A DNA stretch of 34,469 bases from a bacterium (GTDB lineage Bacteria; Caldisericota; Caldisericia; UBA6126), in assembly GCA_021372585.1 (NCBI GenBank), contig JAJFUD010000036.1, positions 1-34,469 on the forward strand, in the 5' to 3' direction. Both the position numbers and the translations under genes were made by a program. This document shows, in pieces, positions 17,801 through 26,605 of the stretch; the first letter of the stretch is position 1, and every line of letters starts with the position of its first letter. The notes under the pieces were generated by a model. It saw nothing but the letters and a program-made list of their open reading frames with translations, did not search any database and was not told the origin of the DNA.

Positions 17801-18488
17801 AATATTGTTCGGGTTGGATGAACATATCTTCAAAAAAGTTTTCCAGATTGATATCGGGGGTCGTATTCATTGAAACAGAGATCGTGTTCGGTAACGATCC
17901 GGATAATAGATCCGGACTTGCTTTCAATACAGGAGGAACATACCCGATTCCTCTGACAAAACGTATGCTTTTCAGCTGTTGAGCTACAACAGGGGTAGTG
18001 CGTACCAAATAAGCAGAGTAGGGCAGTGGGTAATAGAAATCCACATCGAACGTTTCAATTTCAGTAATCCATTCTGCTTTGACAGGACCGATAAACTGAA
18101 GCAGAAAATAGCCAAGCTGATTATCCTGGGGCATCGTAATTCTCTTCAATACCTCTTCAGGATAAACCAGGTTCTTCCCTGCATCCGGATGAAATATATA
18201 ATTTGCATAGCGAATATCGAATATATCCTTGATTTCAACATAGGATATATTCTTACGCTGCAGGATCGTCTCCTGTTCATCAGATACTTCAGCCAGGAAG
18301 AAAGCATCATATACCTCAAGAATATTAAAACCAGACCGCTTAAACGTCTCAATAAGCGCTGAATTGGTTTCATAGACAATGACATGCTTACTGCCGGCAG
18401 CTAAGGTGGTTCCTTTCAATGGCGCAAAAAATGAGCCAAAAAGAAATAGAAATACAAGCATAATCCTCAATAATTGCTTTTTAACCAT
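14808..18488 (-). CDS. Secreted subtilisin-like serine protease (Kp43-like) with Ig-like and PKD domains
   Basis: The 1226-residue protein has a signal peptide (about 1-31), a long N-terminal pro-region (about 32-275), and an S8 catalytic domain with the triad D304 (VGDTG), H351 (HGTHVSG) and S535 (GTSMSTP), plus oxyanion N452 (AAGNSG). The domain has the features of Kp43-type subtilases, including a following beta-barrel with the segment VTLVWTDYPGSPNGT. Ig-like and CARDB-like domains follow, and the C-terminus (about 1140-1226) is a PKD domain with YNWDWNDGE and HTYTKPGVYRI. AAGGAGAGG precedes the ATG. A good promoter lies upstream. It could degrade external protein or process its surface-protein neighbours. 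It lacks the CuAO_N1-like module. Confidence 0.93.
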   Translation of the reverse strand: MVKKQLLRIMLVFLFLFGSFFAPLKGTTLAAGSKHVIVYETNSALIETFKRSGFNILEVYDAFFLAEVSDEQETILQRKNISYVEIKDIFDIRYANYIFHPDAGKNLVYPEEVLKRITMPQDNQLGYFLLQFIGPVKAEWITEIETFDVDFYYPLPYSAYLVRTTPVVAQQLKSIRFVRGIGYVPPVLKASPDLLSGSLPNTISVSMNTTPDINLENFFEDMFIQPEQYYFSKTDKVGFLRIVDFPAMLIKAAYQHIDIVSMNLVPEKKVFNAEAAQVVEVRDAYDTTFSTLNEGDNQVVAVGDTGLSTGNITTLHPAFLDPNRVHAHFGYQSTPASSGDWADHPAPGDEHGTHVSGSVLGDGDGDVTSATRYKGMAPKAKLVIQSLKVPGSPRAINAPPYATLFGDAYGADARIHTNSWGGGNNAYTGDSAEIDSFLWNNKDFSVLFAAGNSGYTTSTLLEQANAKNCITVGATENNNHGGNPAVMAQFSSGGLTSDGRIKPDVVAPGQYIRSTVTDHRVSPPIHSYIEMRGTSMSTPITAGSLAVIREFFTNGTGADEIAHQTPSSALLKAALINGAFNEKLYTRSGTTLTQLYSPSRISGWGRVNVKNAVAPEGKEIKFYDRQGANSLYTGANSTPISFYIAPTAPLKVTLVWTDYPGSPNGTKALVNDLDLKVTNDKGQSFFGNAIDSSSGNSIVNPSTSMIDTINNVEVVNIQVPEEGVYQFVVYGTNIPAGPQPYALVITGGLHDAEYPPPVLNPQIRLSVSPSVRQVFKGAATSYNARVISYDGASGSINFSVQMLYNSLPVSPLDYGITYTINPLNPVLSAGGQAESVIDVTTSSNTPVGDYEFRVTAFTQTLVSNTVIVGMNVIMEPYFDFSFTPTNVYIQQDKSGFTMIDVSTFFGFSEDVLFEVDTLGLPEGLSFSLKPNPTTNLMKYQTKLTIDVSLEAPVGTYEIQVIGKNNTSSRNLTVFKHFILHVQKRVSIYKTQICMQSSPETVDEEGIVKYRIQIKNVGNEPLTNNTLIFELDPNLEFVFSDPAGSYASGELYIGIRDLAIGECYPASNCEAIKFPCISDIDGHYVIITAKVKPFRIKPDNGTILISKLTVFSNPFYTETFTVQTSLKTKQAAEYPLYFKVYFENLDDEGTIANGKELKVRFKIEGGTGNYTYNWDWNDGEKVLDKAAVSEEYLLTHTYTKPGVYRIKIEARDAKGRYKKGEVILRVK

Positions 18489-18557
18489 TTCTAACCTCTC
18501 CTTATCACAAGAGATTTAATTCCAATATACATAATTCATCGAATATCACTAGAGTAT

Positions 18558-18586
18558 TTTATAAGTTTTTCAATGGGTAAAGTCAA
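18558..18586 (-). promoter_or_regulatory. Sigma70-type promoter of the protease gene
   Basis: On the minus strand TTGACT (18586-18581) is followed after 17 bases by TATAAA (18563-18558). It lies about 70 bases upstream of the protease start codon. Confidence 0.65.
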
Positions 18587-18654
18587 GAAAATTTCTCTTT
18601 TTCCCCATAATAAAAATAAAAAAGGGAATTCGAAAAAACAAAACCAGCGGAAGA

Positions 18655-18682
18655 TTGAGATTTGCCTCAATAGTCCTATAAT
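18655..18682 (+). promoter_or_regulatory. Sigma70-type promoter of the SpoIID/PQQ gene pair
   Basis: TTGAGA (18655-18660) is followed after 16 bases by TATAAT (18677-18682). Transcription starting near 18690 would leave an untranslated leader of about 105 bases. Confidence 0.55.
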
Positions 18683-18796
18683 TAGGTAAAATTATAAGTA
18701 ATTTATTATCATTGGGTGTGTAGTTGCTGATTTTTTATTGAACGCTAAACGCTCAGTGCTTTATTTTATATAAGAATTCTAGGAGAGGAGGGCGGA

Positions 18797-21745
18797 GTGA
18801 TTAGAAAAATCGTTGTCCTCAGTTGGATAGTGTGCTTCACGATGATCTTACCGTTCCAAAACTTTCCATCTGTGTTACCAGCAGAGGCAAAACAAGAAAA
18901 ATGGTTTATACGCATTTTATTGGCTTCCCAGGAAAAACAACTTATGATTACTAATGACCATGCTTATATATTAAAACTTTCCGGGTCTTATTCATTTAAT
19001 CAAAAAGAAAACCGCTTTCATATACTCAAAGAAAAAGGCAGTTACCAGAATGGTTTTTTCACCATTTTGTTGAAATCCGGTCTGACTTTGATGGAAGCAC
19101 AACAGCTGGCGATTCAAACCAGAGATCGCTATTTTAAAGCCTCTGATATAAGTTTCCTGATTCAGGAAACCGATCAGAATCAATTTTCACTCTCTTTGGG
19201 TTTATTTGCAGAACTTAAAGAAGCTGACTTTATTGCCTCTTTTTTGAAGTCATTTTTTCCCGAAATGAAAAATACTAAGCATAAAACCGATGACAATGCG
19301 GTAGGTTTGCAGTTGGATGACAATATCTCCCTGATTTCTGCTTATACGGACTCTCCCGATGCTTGCAAAAGTTTTTCCATTACCACTGCCCAATCCCCCT
19401 GTCAATACAAAAAGGTGTCGTATCCAGACACCTTAGAACTCTATCTCTGCAATCACACACTTTCTCTGGTAAACCGTACGGATATCGAAACTTATCTTGG
19501 CGGAGTGGTCGGCTCGGAAATGCCAGATGATTGGCCGTTAGAAGCCTTGAAAGCCCAAACCCTCGCTTCCCGGACTTATGCGTATTCCAGGTCGCTAGCC
19601 GCCCGCCAGCGAAACGCTTATTTTGACGTGACCAACGATACGAACAGCCAGGTATATCTCGGCATCCGGCATCTGCCAAATTCTTTCAAAGCCATCTCTG
19701 CCACTGAAGGGTTGATTATCACTTCTCAATCGAAACCGATCGAGAGCGTCTTTCACTCTTCCAGCGGAGGGTTTACGGAAAACAATGAATTTATTTGGTC
19801 AGGATCGCCGACACCGTACTTACGCGGCGTACCCTCTCCCGGGGAGGAAATTTCTCCTCATTTCAGCTGGTATCGTTCTTTTACCAGAAAAATAGTGTTG
19901 GAAAAACTGAATACCTATCTGACAAAAAAGCAACTGCCTTCACTGAATACGAACCCTTTCACTCTGTCCATTACCGAGAAAGGAATCTCTCCTCGTGTCA
20001 GAAAAATTTCCCTATTACAGGATAAGAGAGAGGTTTTCCTGACGGGTAGTGATTTCGTCGCTTTGTTTAATCTGAAGAGCACTTGGTTTGATTTTTTTTG
20101 GTATACCCCTGAAAAAACAGGACAGGTACCACCTTTGCTACAATACTTCGGAGAACAGCACACTCCACTTGATCAGGAAAGTACACTATATATAGTCGGC
20201 AGAGGATGGGGTCATGGCGTCGGGATGTCACAATATGGCGCCCTGGCGATGGCTAAAAAAGGGAGCTCTTACCAGGACATTATTGCACATTATTACTCCG
20301 GCACGAGAATCGAATCGATTCCCTCATTTCAATCCCAATCCAAGACGTTACAGACCCTCCAGAATCAGATTCTGTTTGATCCTTGCTGTGTCCGGATTCA
20401 AAATGGCTCTTTTCTGGATGTCAGGATGAAAATCAATACTCAAACGAACATTTTTGGGATTTCCTTTGAGATGAAATATCCGAAAGATCTGATTATTCTC
20501 AAAAAAGAGGAGATCCGTGAGGGAACTTTTCTGAAGAGTGATCAAAAATCAACTATTTTCCTCGTCTCTGAATCGGAGAATGGGTACAAAGTCGGCTTGT
20601 CACGCGAGGGCAAAGTAGGCGGGGTGACCGGGGAAGGGGACCTGATTTTCTTTCGTTTCCAGGGAGTACAAAGCGGTATGGGGACAATCCAGTTATTGAA
20701 CCTTCAGGCTCTCGACTCCAGACTGGAACCAACCGCGATAAACGCCCAGGCGATGGAAATCACGGTTTTCGAAAAGGATACCACCCCTCCTGTCACCAGG
20801 ATCACCCAAACCCCCGGCAAATGGATCAATCAGCGTAAGGTATATTTTGAGTGGATCGGGGAAGACGATCAGACCCCCGTTTCGGAGCTCTTGTATTCCT
20901 ATCGCCTCAATCAGGAGCCATGGTCCACTTTTTCATTTATTACCCATACCAATATCACACTCCTCCATGATGGTCCCTATATATTTTCCGTTCAAGCCAA
21001 GGATAAAGAAGGAAATACCGATACCCCTGCCCCTGAATATAGTTTTATACTGGATACTACTCCTCCCATCCTGAATATTTCTCCCGCTCCCGCAGAGACA
21101 AACTTATCGGAATACACCCTGAACGGGCTCACAGAGTCTGAAGCATCGGTCATGATGAATGGAAAAACACTCGCAATCTCTCCGGATGGCACCTTTTTTG
21201 TGAAAGTGGCTTTATCGTTGGGCCACAATTCTTTCCAGTTCACCGCGACGGATAAAGCGTCCAATGCCACCCTGGTGACTATTTCCATCCTTCGAAAACA
21301 ATATCAGCCGATTATTATAATGATGACGATCGGTAGTAAAAAAGCGATTGTGAATGACACCGTCCTGACATTAGACTCCGTTCCTTTTATTAAACAGGAC
21401 AGAACTTTTGTCCCACTGCGGTTTATAGCAGAAGCGTTCGGCGCTTCCGTACAATGGTTTCCGGAATCAAAAAAAATCGAGATCAATCTGGACCACCCCC
21501 TGGTGAAGAAAAAAATTGAATTGTGGGTAGACCAAACGGTCGCCTATGTGAATCAGACTCCTTTTACGATGGATGCGCCCCCTTTTATCGTTCCCCCCGG
21601 CAGAACCGTGGTTCCTATTCGGTTCATTGCTGAATCCATGGAATCAAAAGTGGAATGGTTCTCCTTGACACAAACCATTACAATTACATTTCCTGAAAGT
21701 TTGATGAATGAAAGCACTGAAATTTCCTATTTGGGAGGTTTATAA
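18797..21745 (+). CDS. SpoIID/LytB-domain protein with cohesin-like, Ig-like and CuAO_N1-like domains
   Basis: A 982-residue exported protein with a signal peptide (about 1-31). Residues about 225-510 form a SpoIID/LytB domain with GGVVGSEMP, EALKAQTLASRTYAY, NDTNSQVYLG, FHSSSGGFTE and GRGWGHGVGMSQYGA. In spore formers SpoIID cleaves denuded glycan strands; outside sporulation, related domains bind or activate peptidoglycan enzymes. Residues about 524-656 look like a cohesin domain, followed by an Ig-like domain opening TTPPVTRIT, a second beta domain, and two CuAO_N1-like repeats (about 838-965). It starts with GTG at 18797 behind AGGAGAGGAGGGCGGA. Its TAA overlaps the ATG of the next gene. 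It probably attaches to peptidoglycan and offers a cohesin to partners; this is inference. Confidence 0.87.
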   Translation: MIRKIVVLSWIVCFTMILPFQNFPSVLPAEAKQEKWFIRILLASQEKQLMITNDHAYILKLSGSYSFNQKENRFHILKEKGSYQNGFFTILLKSGLTLMEAQQLAIQTRDRYFKASDISFLIQETDQNQFSLSLGLFAELKEADFIASFLKSFFPEMKNTKHKTDDNAVGLQLDDNISLISAYTDSPDACKSFSITTAQSPCQYKKVSYPDTLELYLCNHTLSLVNRTDIETYLGGVVGSEMPDDWPLEALKAQTLASRTYAYSRSLAARQRNAYFDVTNDTNSQVYLGIRHLPNSFKAISATEGLIITSQSKPIESVFHSSSGGFTENNEFIWSGSPTPYLRGVPSPGEEISPHFSWYRSFTRKIVLEKLNTYLTKKQLPSLNTNPFTLSITEKGISPRVRKISLLQDKREVFLTGSDFVALFNLKSTWFDFFWYTPEKTGQVPPLLQYFGEQHTPLDQESTLYIVGRGWGHGVGMSQYGALAMAKKGSSYQDIIAHYYSGTRIESIPSFQSQSKTLQTLQNQILFDPCCVRIQNGSFLDVRMKINTQTNIFGISFEMKYPKDLIILKKEEIREGTFLKSDQKSTIFLVSESENGYKVGLSREGKVGGVTGEGDLIFFRFQGVQSGMGTIQLLNLQALDSRLEPTAINAQAMEITVFEKDTTPPVTRITQTPGKWINQRKVYFEWIGEDDQTPVSELLYSYRLNQEPWSTFSFITHTNITLLHDGPYIFSVQAKDKEGNTDTPAPEYSFILDTTPPILNISPAPAETNLSEYTLNGLTESEASVMMNGKTLAISPDGTFFVKVALSLGHNSFQFTATDKASNATLVTISILRKQYQPIIIMMTIGSKKAIVNDTVLTLDSVPFIKQDRTFVPLRFIAEAFGASVQWFPESKKIEINLDHPLVKKKIELWVDQTVAYVNQTPFTMDAPPFIVPPGRTVVPIRFIAESMESKVEWFSLTQTITITFPESLMNESTEISYLGGL

Positions 21746-24700
21746 TGACGACGCCAAACCTGTTTTTGGTTAAAAAATTGGTTGCAGTCAATTTGACATT
21801 GTGGTTGTTATTGGCAGCCAGTCCTTTTCATAGTAAAGTGGCAGTGGCATCTGCTGATTATCATAATTGGCCTACTTTCCATTTTAATGAATCCAGAAGC
21901 GGGAATACCCCCGAATCGCTTCAAGCGGAGACTCTATTGGAAAAATGGCGTTATCAAGCGGATTCATCCATTTCCAGCTCTCCGGTGATTGTCGATAATG
22001 TTGTGTATCTCAATGCAGATAACCGCAAATTAGTGGCATTGAATGGAGACTCCGGTCAGAAGATGTGGGAAACAGACCAGTATCTGAATTACCCTCTCTC
22101 CCTTGGATCCCCTACCGTACAAGGAAACAGGATCTATTTTGTGACCGGCGGTTCTTCCGAGCAACCCTCCTTTCTCTACTGCTACAGCACCAACGGAACA
22201 CTCTTGTGGAAGTTTGTCGCCTTTGGACAAATTACCTCTAGCTCTGCGTTGGTATATGGTTCTAAAATCTTTTTTGGCAGTTCTACCGACCTGTTATACT
22301 GTGTAAATGAATCAGGCAGTCAAAACTGGCAATACGGTTTAAACGGACCGCTTTTATCCTCCCCCTGTCTGGGTGCCGGAAGAGTGTTTGCAGTGACCGC
22401 AAAAGGCCGTGTGTATGCATTCGATTATAATGATTATAAAAACCTGTTTGAAACGGATCTTCCCTTGTCTACTTACGGAGAAGTCAGGTCCTCCCCTGTT
22501 TTTCATGACGGTATGGTCTATATTGCGACCCGAAGCGCTAACGAAAAAGGAGAGATGTTCGCACTCAATGCCTATACAGGAGAGATCATCTGGCGGTCCG
22601 GCAATGTCGGCAATTTCACCTCCACTCCGGCGATTAGCGACAAATATATCTTTATTGGTTCCGAAGAGGGCACTTTTTATTGTATTCAACGAACCGACGG
22701 TAAAGTAAAATGGAAATACAGCACCAAAAATAAAATAATCGGCTCCCCGGCGATTACGGGAGAATATGTCATTTTAGGCGGTAATGACGGATATATATAC
22801 GCTTTTCAGCAGGATACCGGTGAAGTCCGTTACAGCCAATCCCTTGGAAACGAGATCATTACCTCCCCCATTATCAGCGACCATAAACTGATCGTGACCT
22901 TCTCCAATGTCTGCGTGACGCTGGCGGACAACATCGATTTTAAGGTGGAAACGGATACTCCCTCTCTCTCCCTCTATCAATCCGAAGAAAGTACTATCGA
23001 TATCACCCTGACCGCGACTTCCGCTCTTTCTCAGAATGTGTATCTACGGATGGAAAAAGTGCCGGTTGGGTTAGATACCCTCATTACACCGAATATTGTC
23101 AAGATGACCGATAACATCGGAAGGGCAAAATTAAAAATCACGGTAAGCAAAGATATGAAACCGGGTACTTACCAAGCCATTATAACCGCTGAAACCAACA
23201 ACAGGATACGGAAATGCGCAGTGACGATAGAGGTTCTCGGACTATCCGAGGGTCACTTCGAGATTTCGTTTATTCCCGCACAGGGAGAGGTATATGCTGG
23301 CAATGCCCTGGTTTTTCAGGTGCAAGTCAGCACTCCGGATAATTTTGCCGGTACCGTCAACCTCTCCGTGATGAATGCCCCCTCCGGATTTACCTGCACT
23401 TTTGCCGATCCAAGGGTGATGGTTCCCGGTTTTACCAATTTGGTCGTCCTGGTGGATATCACCGTCGATCCAGCCCGGTATAGCATTGCCATCAGCGGTA
23501 AGGGCGGTGGTAAAACCGTTATCAACCGTTTCAGCATCGATGTAAAAGGAACCAAACGAACCGATTGGGGTGGTTTCGGAAACCAGAGCCGTCTGACGAA
23601 CTTTACGAAAGAAGCTGTCAATGCAAATCTGGAGCTTCGATACACTTTCCAGGCAGATGGTGCGATCCGTTCTCAACCCGCTATCGTGGGCGATATCGCC
23701 TATTTTACCGCTGAAAAAACGAGTCCTTCCAAATACCACTCTACCCGGCTTTATGCGATTGACACCAGAACCGGTGAAAAAAAATGGGACTATTACCTGG
23801 GTTCTTCCAGTAGAATTCTCCCTGAGATCGGGGCAGAGACAAAGGATGACCCCCCTCCATGGATCTCTTCTCCGCGAGTGGAGGGCAATAAATTGGTAGT
23901 GGGAACGCTGGACGGGATTGTTTTTTGTTTCGACCGGCTGACCGGCAGAGTGATCTGGTATAAAAATGTCGGATCCAGCATCCGGTCCACACCCTGCATC
24001 GGAGATGAAAAAGTATTTGTCGGCACAGAGAATAACAAGCTATACGGCTTGGATCTGGAATCCGGAGAGCAGCGGTGGATAACAGAACTCAAAGGGGCTG
24101 TCTACTCTTCTCCCGCTTATTTTAAAAACAGACTTTATGTCAGCTGTTATGACAATAACCTATATTGCCTCTCACCGGTAAATGGATTGATTATCTGGAG
24201 TTTTGACGGATTCAGATCCTCTTTTAAAGCCTCTCCCATTATTGGAGAGGAGAATATTTACATCGGCGGGGCCGGACAAAATAAATTTTTCTACCGGGTG
24301 TCGATGTCAGGGCTCCAAAAATGGCAGATCCTGACTGCCGATGAAATTCCCTCTACCGCGGCGATTGATGAAGATGAAAAGTTCGTATATTATATCGCTG
24401 TCAGAGAAAATGCCGCGTTGGAATTGGCAGAATTAGTCAAAGTCAATGCGGAAACCAAGGAAAGAGTATGGGGATATTCCGCAGGGGGAAGCGGTATGAC
24501 CACTTGCCCCGTTATTGCTGACGATAAAATCATTTTTACCAGTATGGACAAAAACCTTCATGTCGTTGGTACAGATGGCAATATGCTGTTTAAATACCAA
24601 CTGGATGCCAAATGCCAGGGAAATCCTGCTGTTGGCAGAGGGGTAGTGATGGTAGGCACCAATAGCGGCTCCTTATATTGTTTCTCCTCCAGCGTTGGCT

Positions 24701-26547
24701 TCACTATGATTCCCAGCACACCGTTAGTGACAATGTTCCAGGGCAGTACAGCTTCTCTGGACATCAATATCATTACCGATATGCCCTTAAAACAACCTTT
24801 AAAACTCTCCATTGAGAATATTCCTACCGGGATGACCTACGAGTTCACCCCGACTGAAATGAGAGAATTTCCCGGTCAATTTCACTTAAAACTGATCGCT
24901 TCTGACAGAACAGGAACCGGAAAATACAAGATTGTTATCACCGGGCAGAGTGGAACCATCAAACGGAATACGGAATTTGAATTACGCATCCAGAACACCT
25001 CTCCCGGCAGGTTTGCACTGAGGATGGAACAGGTGAACAAAGAGATTAATGCAGGGACAATTACCAATAACGAATTGTTTATCGAGCCTTCCGGAGGCTT
25101 TAACGCCCCCGTTACCCTAAGTGTAAAAGAGACATTACCCCAAGGCATTGAAGTGACATTCAATCCCAAGACTACGATTGCTCCCGGCAAAAGTACTGTT
25201 TATTTTCGGGTAGCCCCTCAGGTAGAGCCACAAATTTTCACGATCACCCTTCGGGGGGACGGCGGAGGAAGATATGCTGAATTAGCCTTGAATATCACTA
25301 TTTTTGAGACACTGGAAGGTGATTTTTCCTTAGTGGTGCGTCCGACAAAACAACAGATCTATGTGAGTGAAAAAGCTGTTTTTGAAATCAACTGCGATAG
25401 TTTTGGCGGTTTTAAAGAGACGGTAGCGCTCTCCCTATCCACTCTTCCATTGGGCTACACTTATGAATTCTCCAACCTTACTTTACAAGTAGGCGAAACC
25501 GTTTACCTGACGGTACTGACTACTCAACAGACAGCACCGGGCACGATTAAGTTTGAAATCCGGGGAAAAGCCTTCAAAACGGAGAAGAAAGTGCCGATTG
25601 AGTTAACCGTTGCGATTGAAATGGGTGATTTTTCCCTGAATATTAATTCGAATCTACAATTAACCGGTACAGCGGGGGAGAATATCATGCTTCGCTTTAC
25701 CCCTACCTCCAGCCCAAGCTGGAACGCACCAGTGCGGCTATCTGTACTGAACCTCCCTGTATTGGTGAAAAGCAAGATTACCCCGGAAGTGATTGAAGCC
25801 GGGCAGATGGAAAAAGAGGTAGTAATCGAATTTTCAATCGATCCATCTGTTGACGGAGGCCTTTTCTCAATTCAAATCCAAGGAGTTGGCGGGGGCAAAA
25901 TCCGGACATACCATGTTAAATTCCAGGTGTTATCAACTAAAGACGGGTTTATCTCTCTGAAACTGAATCCACCGGTACCCCAGTTTAAAAAAGACAAGGA
26001 AACCCAGGTGGATATCCAGATTGAAGGCGCAAAAGATCTGATTTATATGGATATGGTGTTGTCATGGGATCCTGCTCTGTTGAAATTGGTTGAGATAATC
26101 CCAGGTTCTTTCCTGACCGATGAAAAAGGAGCGCCTGAGGTGATTTCTGAGATTGACCAGGCAAAAGGCACTGCTAACATTAAGATTTTTAAAAACCAAG
26201 CGGAAGGAGCCTCCGGCACAGGTGTTTTATTCTCCGTGAAAATGAGCGGTCTTCAAAAAGGCGTGGCGTATTTTAAAATGGATCAGGTCAACGCTAAGAA
26301 TTCCCAGCTCGAAAGTATCGCTGCAAAAGGATTCCAGGCAGAAGCCTATGTTACCCTCTTTTTAGCAGGGGACGTGAATGGAGACAGCAAAGTAGATATG
26401 GATGACCTGATTATTTTCTCCAGAGCCTTTGGATCCAAAACCGGAGATACCAATTTTGACAAACGGGCTGATTTTAATAACGACGGTTTAGTAGACGGTA
26501 TCGACCTAATCTTACTAGCCTATAACTGGGGAGAGGTTCTTCCCTGA
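21745..26547 (+). CDS. Secreted double PQQ-type propeller protein with Ig-like, cohesin-like and dockerin domains
   Basis: A 1600-residue exported protein with signal sequence (about 1-36). Two regions of PQQ-type (BamB-like) beta-propeller repeats, about residues 55-400 and 620-990, show recurrent SSPVIVDNVVYL and YCIQRTDGKVKWKY-type blades. Ig-like domains fill about 405-600 and 990-1395. A cohesin-like domain (about 1398-1538) and a C-terminal dockerin (about 1541-1600) follow, the latter with two calcium loops, DVNGDSKVDMDDL and DFNNDGLVDGIDL. The ATG overlaps the previous stop in TAATG, with GGGAGG six bases upstream, so translation is coupled to the SpoIID protein. The dockerin suggests docking to a cohesin, perhaps that of its neighbour. 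No quinone-dependent dehydrogenase activity can be claimed. Confidence 0.87.
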   Translation: MTTPNLFLVKKLVAVNLTLWLLLAASPFHSKVAVASADYHNWPTFHFNESRSGNTPESLQAETLLEKWRYQADSSISSSPVIVDNVVYLNADNRKLVALNGDSGQKMWETDQYLNYPLSLGSPTVQGNRIYFVTGGSSEQPSFLYCYSTNGTLLWKFVAFGQITSSSALVYGSKIFFGSSTDLLYCVNESGSQNWQYGLNGPLLSSPCLGAGRVFAVTAKGRVYAFDYNDYKNLFETDLPLSTYGEVRSSPVFHDGMVYIATRSANEKGEMFALNAYTGEIIWRSGNVGNFTSTPAISDKYIFIGSEEGTFYCIQRTDGKVKWKYSTKNKIIGSPAITGEYVILGGNDGYIYAFQQDTGEVRYSQSLGNEIITSPIISDHKLIVTFSNVCVTLADNIDFKVETDTPSLSLYQSEESTIDITLTATSALSQNVYLRMEKVPVGLDTLITPNIVKMTDNIGRAKLKITVSKDMKPGTYQAIITAETNNRIRKCAVTIEVLGLSEGHFEISFIPAQGEVYAGNALVFQVQVSTPDNFAGTVNLSVMNAPSGFTCTFADPRVMVPGFTNLVVLVDITVDPARYSIAISGKGGGKTVINRFSIDVKGTKRTDWGGFGNQSRLTNFTKEAVNANLELRYTFQADGAIRSQPAIVGDIAYFTAEKTSPSKYHSTRLYAIDTRTGEKKWDYYLGSSSRILPEIGAETKDDPPPWISSPRVEGNKLVVGTLDGIVFCFDRLTGRVIWYKNVGSSIRSTPCIGDEKVFVGTENNKLYGLDLESGEQRWITELKGAVYSSPAYFKNRLYVSCYDNNLYCLSPVNGLIIWSFDGFRSSFKASPIIGEENIYIGGAGQNKFFYRVSMSGLQKWQILTADEIPSTAAIDEDEKFVYYIAVRENAALELAELVKVNAETKERVWGYSAGGSGMTTCPVIADDKIIFTSMDKNLHVVGTDGNMLFKYQLDAKCQGNPAVGRGVVMVGTNSGSLYCFSSSVGFTMIPSTPLVTMFQGSTASLDINIITDMPLKQPLKLSIENIPTGMTYEFTPTEMREFPGQFHLKLIASDRTGTGKYKIVITGQSGTIKRNTEFELRIQNTSPGRFALRMEQVNKEINAGTITNNELFIEPSGGFNAPVTLSVKETLPQGIEVTFNPKTTIAPGKSTVYFRVAPQVEPQIFTITLRGDGGGRYAELALNITIFETLEGDFSLVVRPTKQQIYVSEKAVFEINCDSFGGFKETVALSLSTLPLGYTYEFSNLTLQVGETVYLTVLTTQQTAPGTIKFEIRGKAFKTEKKVPIELTVAIEMGDFSLNINSNLQLTGTAGENIMLRFTPTSSPSWNAPVRLSVLNLPVLVKSKITPEVIEAGQMEKEVVIEFSIDPSVDGGLFSIQIQGVGGGKIRTYHVKFQVLSTKDGFISLKLNPPVPQFKKDKETQVDIQIEGAKDLIYMDMVLSWDPALLKLVEIIPGSFLTDEKGAPEVISEIDQAKGTANIKIFKNQAEGASGTGVLFSVKMSGLQKGVAYFKMDQVNAKNSQLESIAAKGFQAEAYVTLFLAGDVNGDSKVDMDDLIIFSRAFGSKTGDTNFDKRADFNNDGLVDGIDLILLAYNWGEVLP

Positions 26548-26555
26548 CGAGATCA

Positions 26556-26597
26556 TAAAAAAAGGGGAGCAGACTACTGTCTGCTCCCCTTTTTTTA
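26556..26597. terminator. Bidirectional rho-independent terminator
   Basis: An 11-base GC-rich stem (26564-26574 with 26579-26589, loop TACT), extended by A:T pairs, is flanked by A and T runs of about seven bases. It therefore works for both the plus-strand PQQ gene ending at 26547 and the minus-strand gene ending at 26606. Confidence 0.92.
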
Positions 26598-26605
26598 TGA
26601 GAAAA

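Larger units (their letters stand above)
18489..18796. other. Divergent intergenic region of 308 bases
   Basis: This AT-rich gap separates the minus-strand protease gene from the plus-strand SpoIID gene. It contains one promoter candidate for each direction, whose -35 boxes are about 70 bases apart, and a leader of roughly 105 bases before the SpoIID gene. I see no coding frame, tRNA, or recognisable riboswitch in it. Confidence 0.7.

Noticed and set aside
18797-21745. SpoIID domain as evidence that the organism forms spores
   Set aside because: SpoIID/LytB domains are widespread in non-sporulating bacteria, and no other sporulation gene is in the window.
23242-23739. Minus-strand frame of 165 codons
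   Set aside because: It lies wholly within the PQQ-type propeller gene on the other strand, has no ribosome site and its translation is not protein-like.
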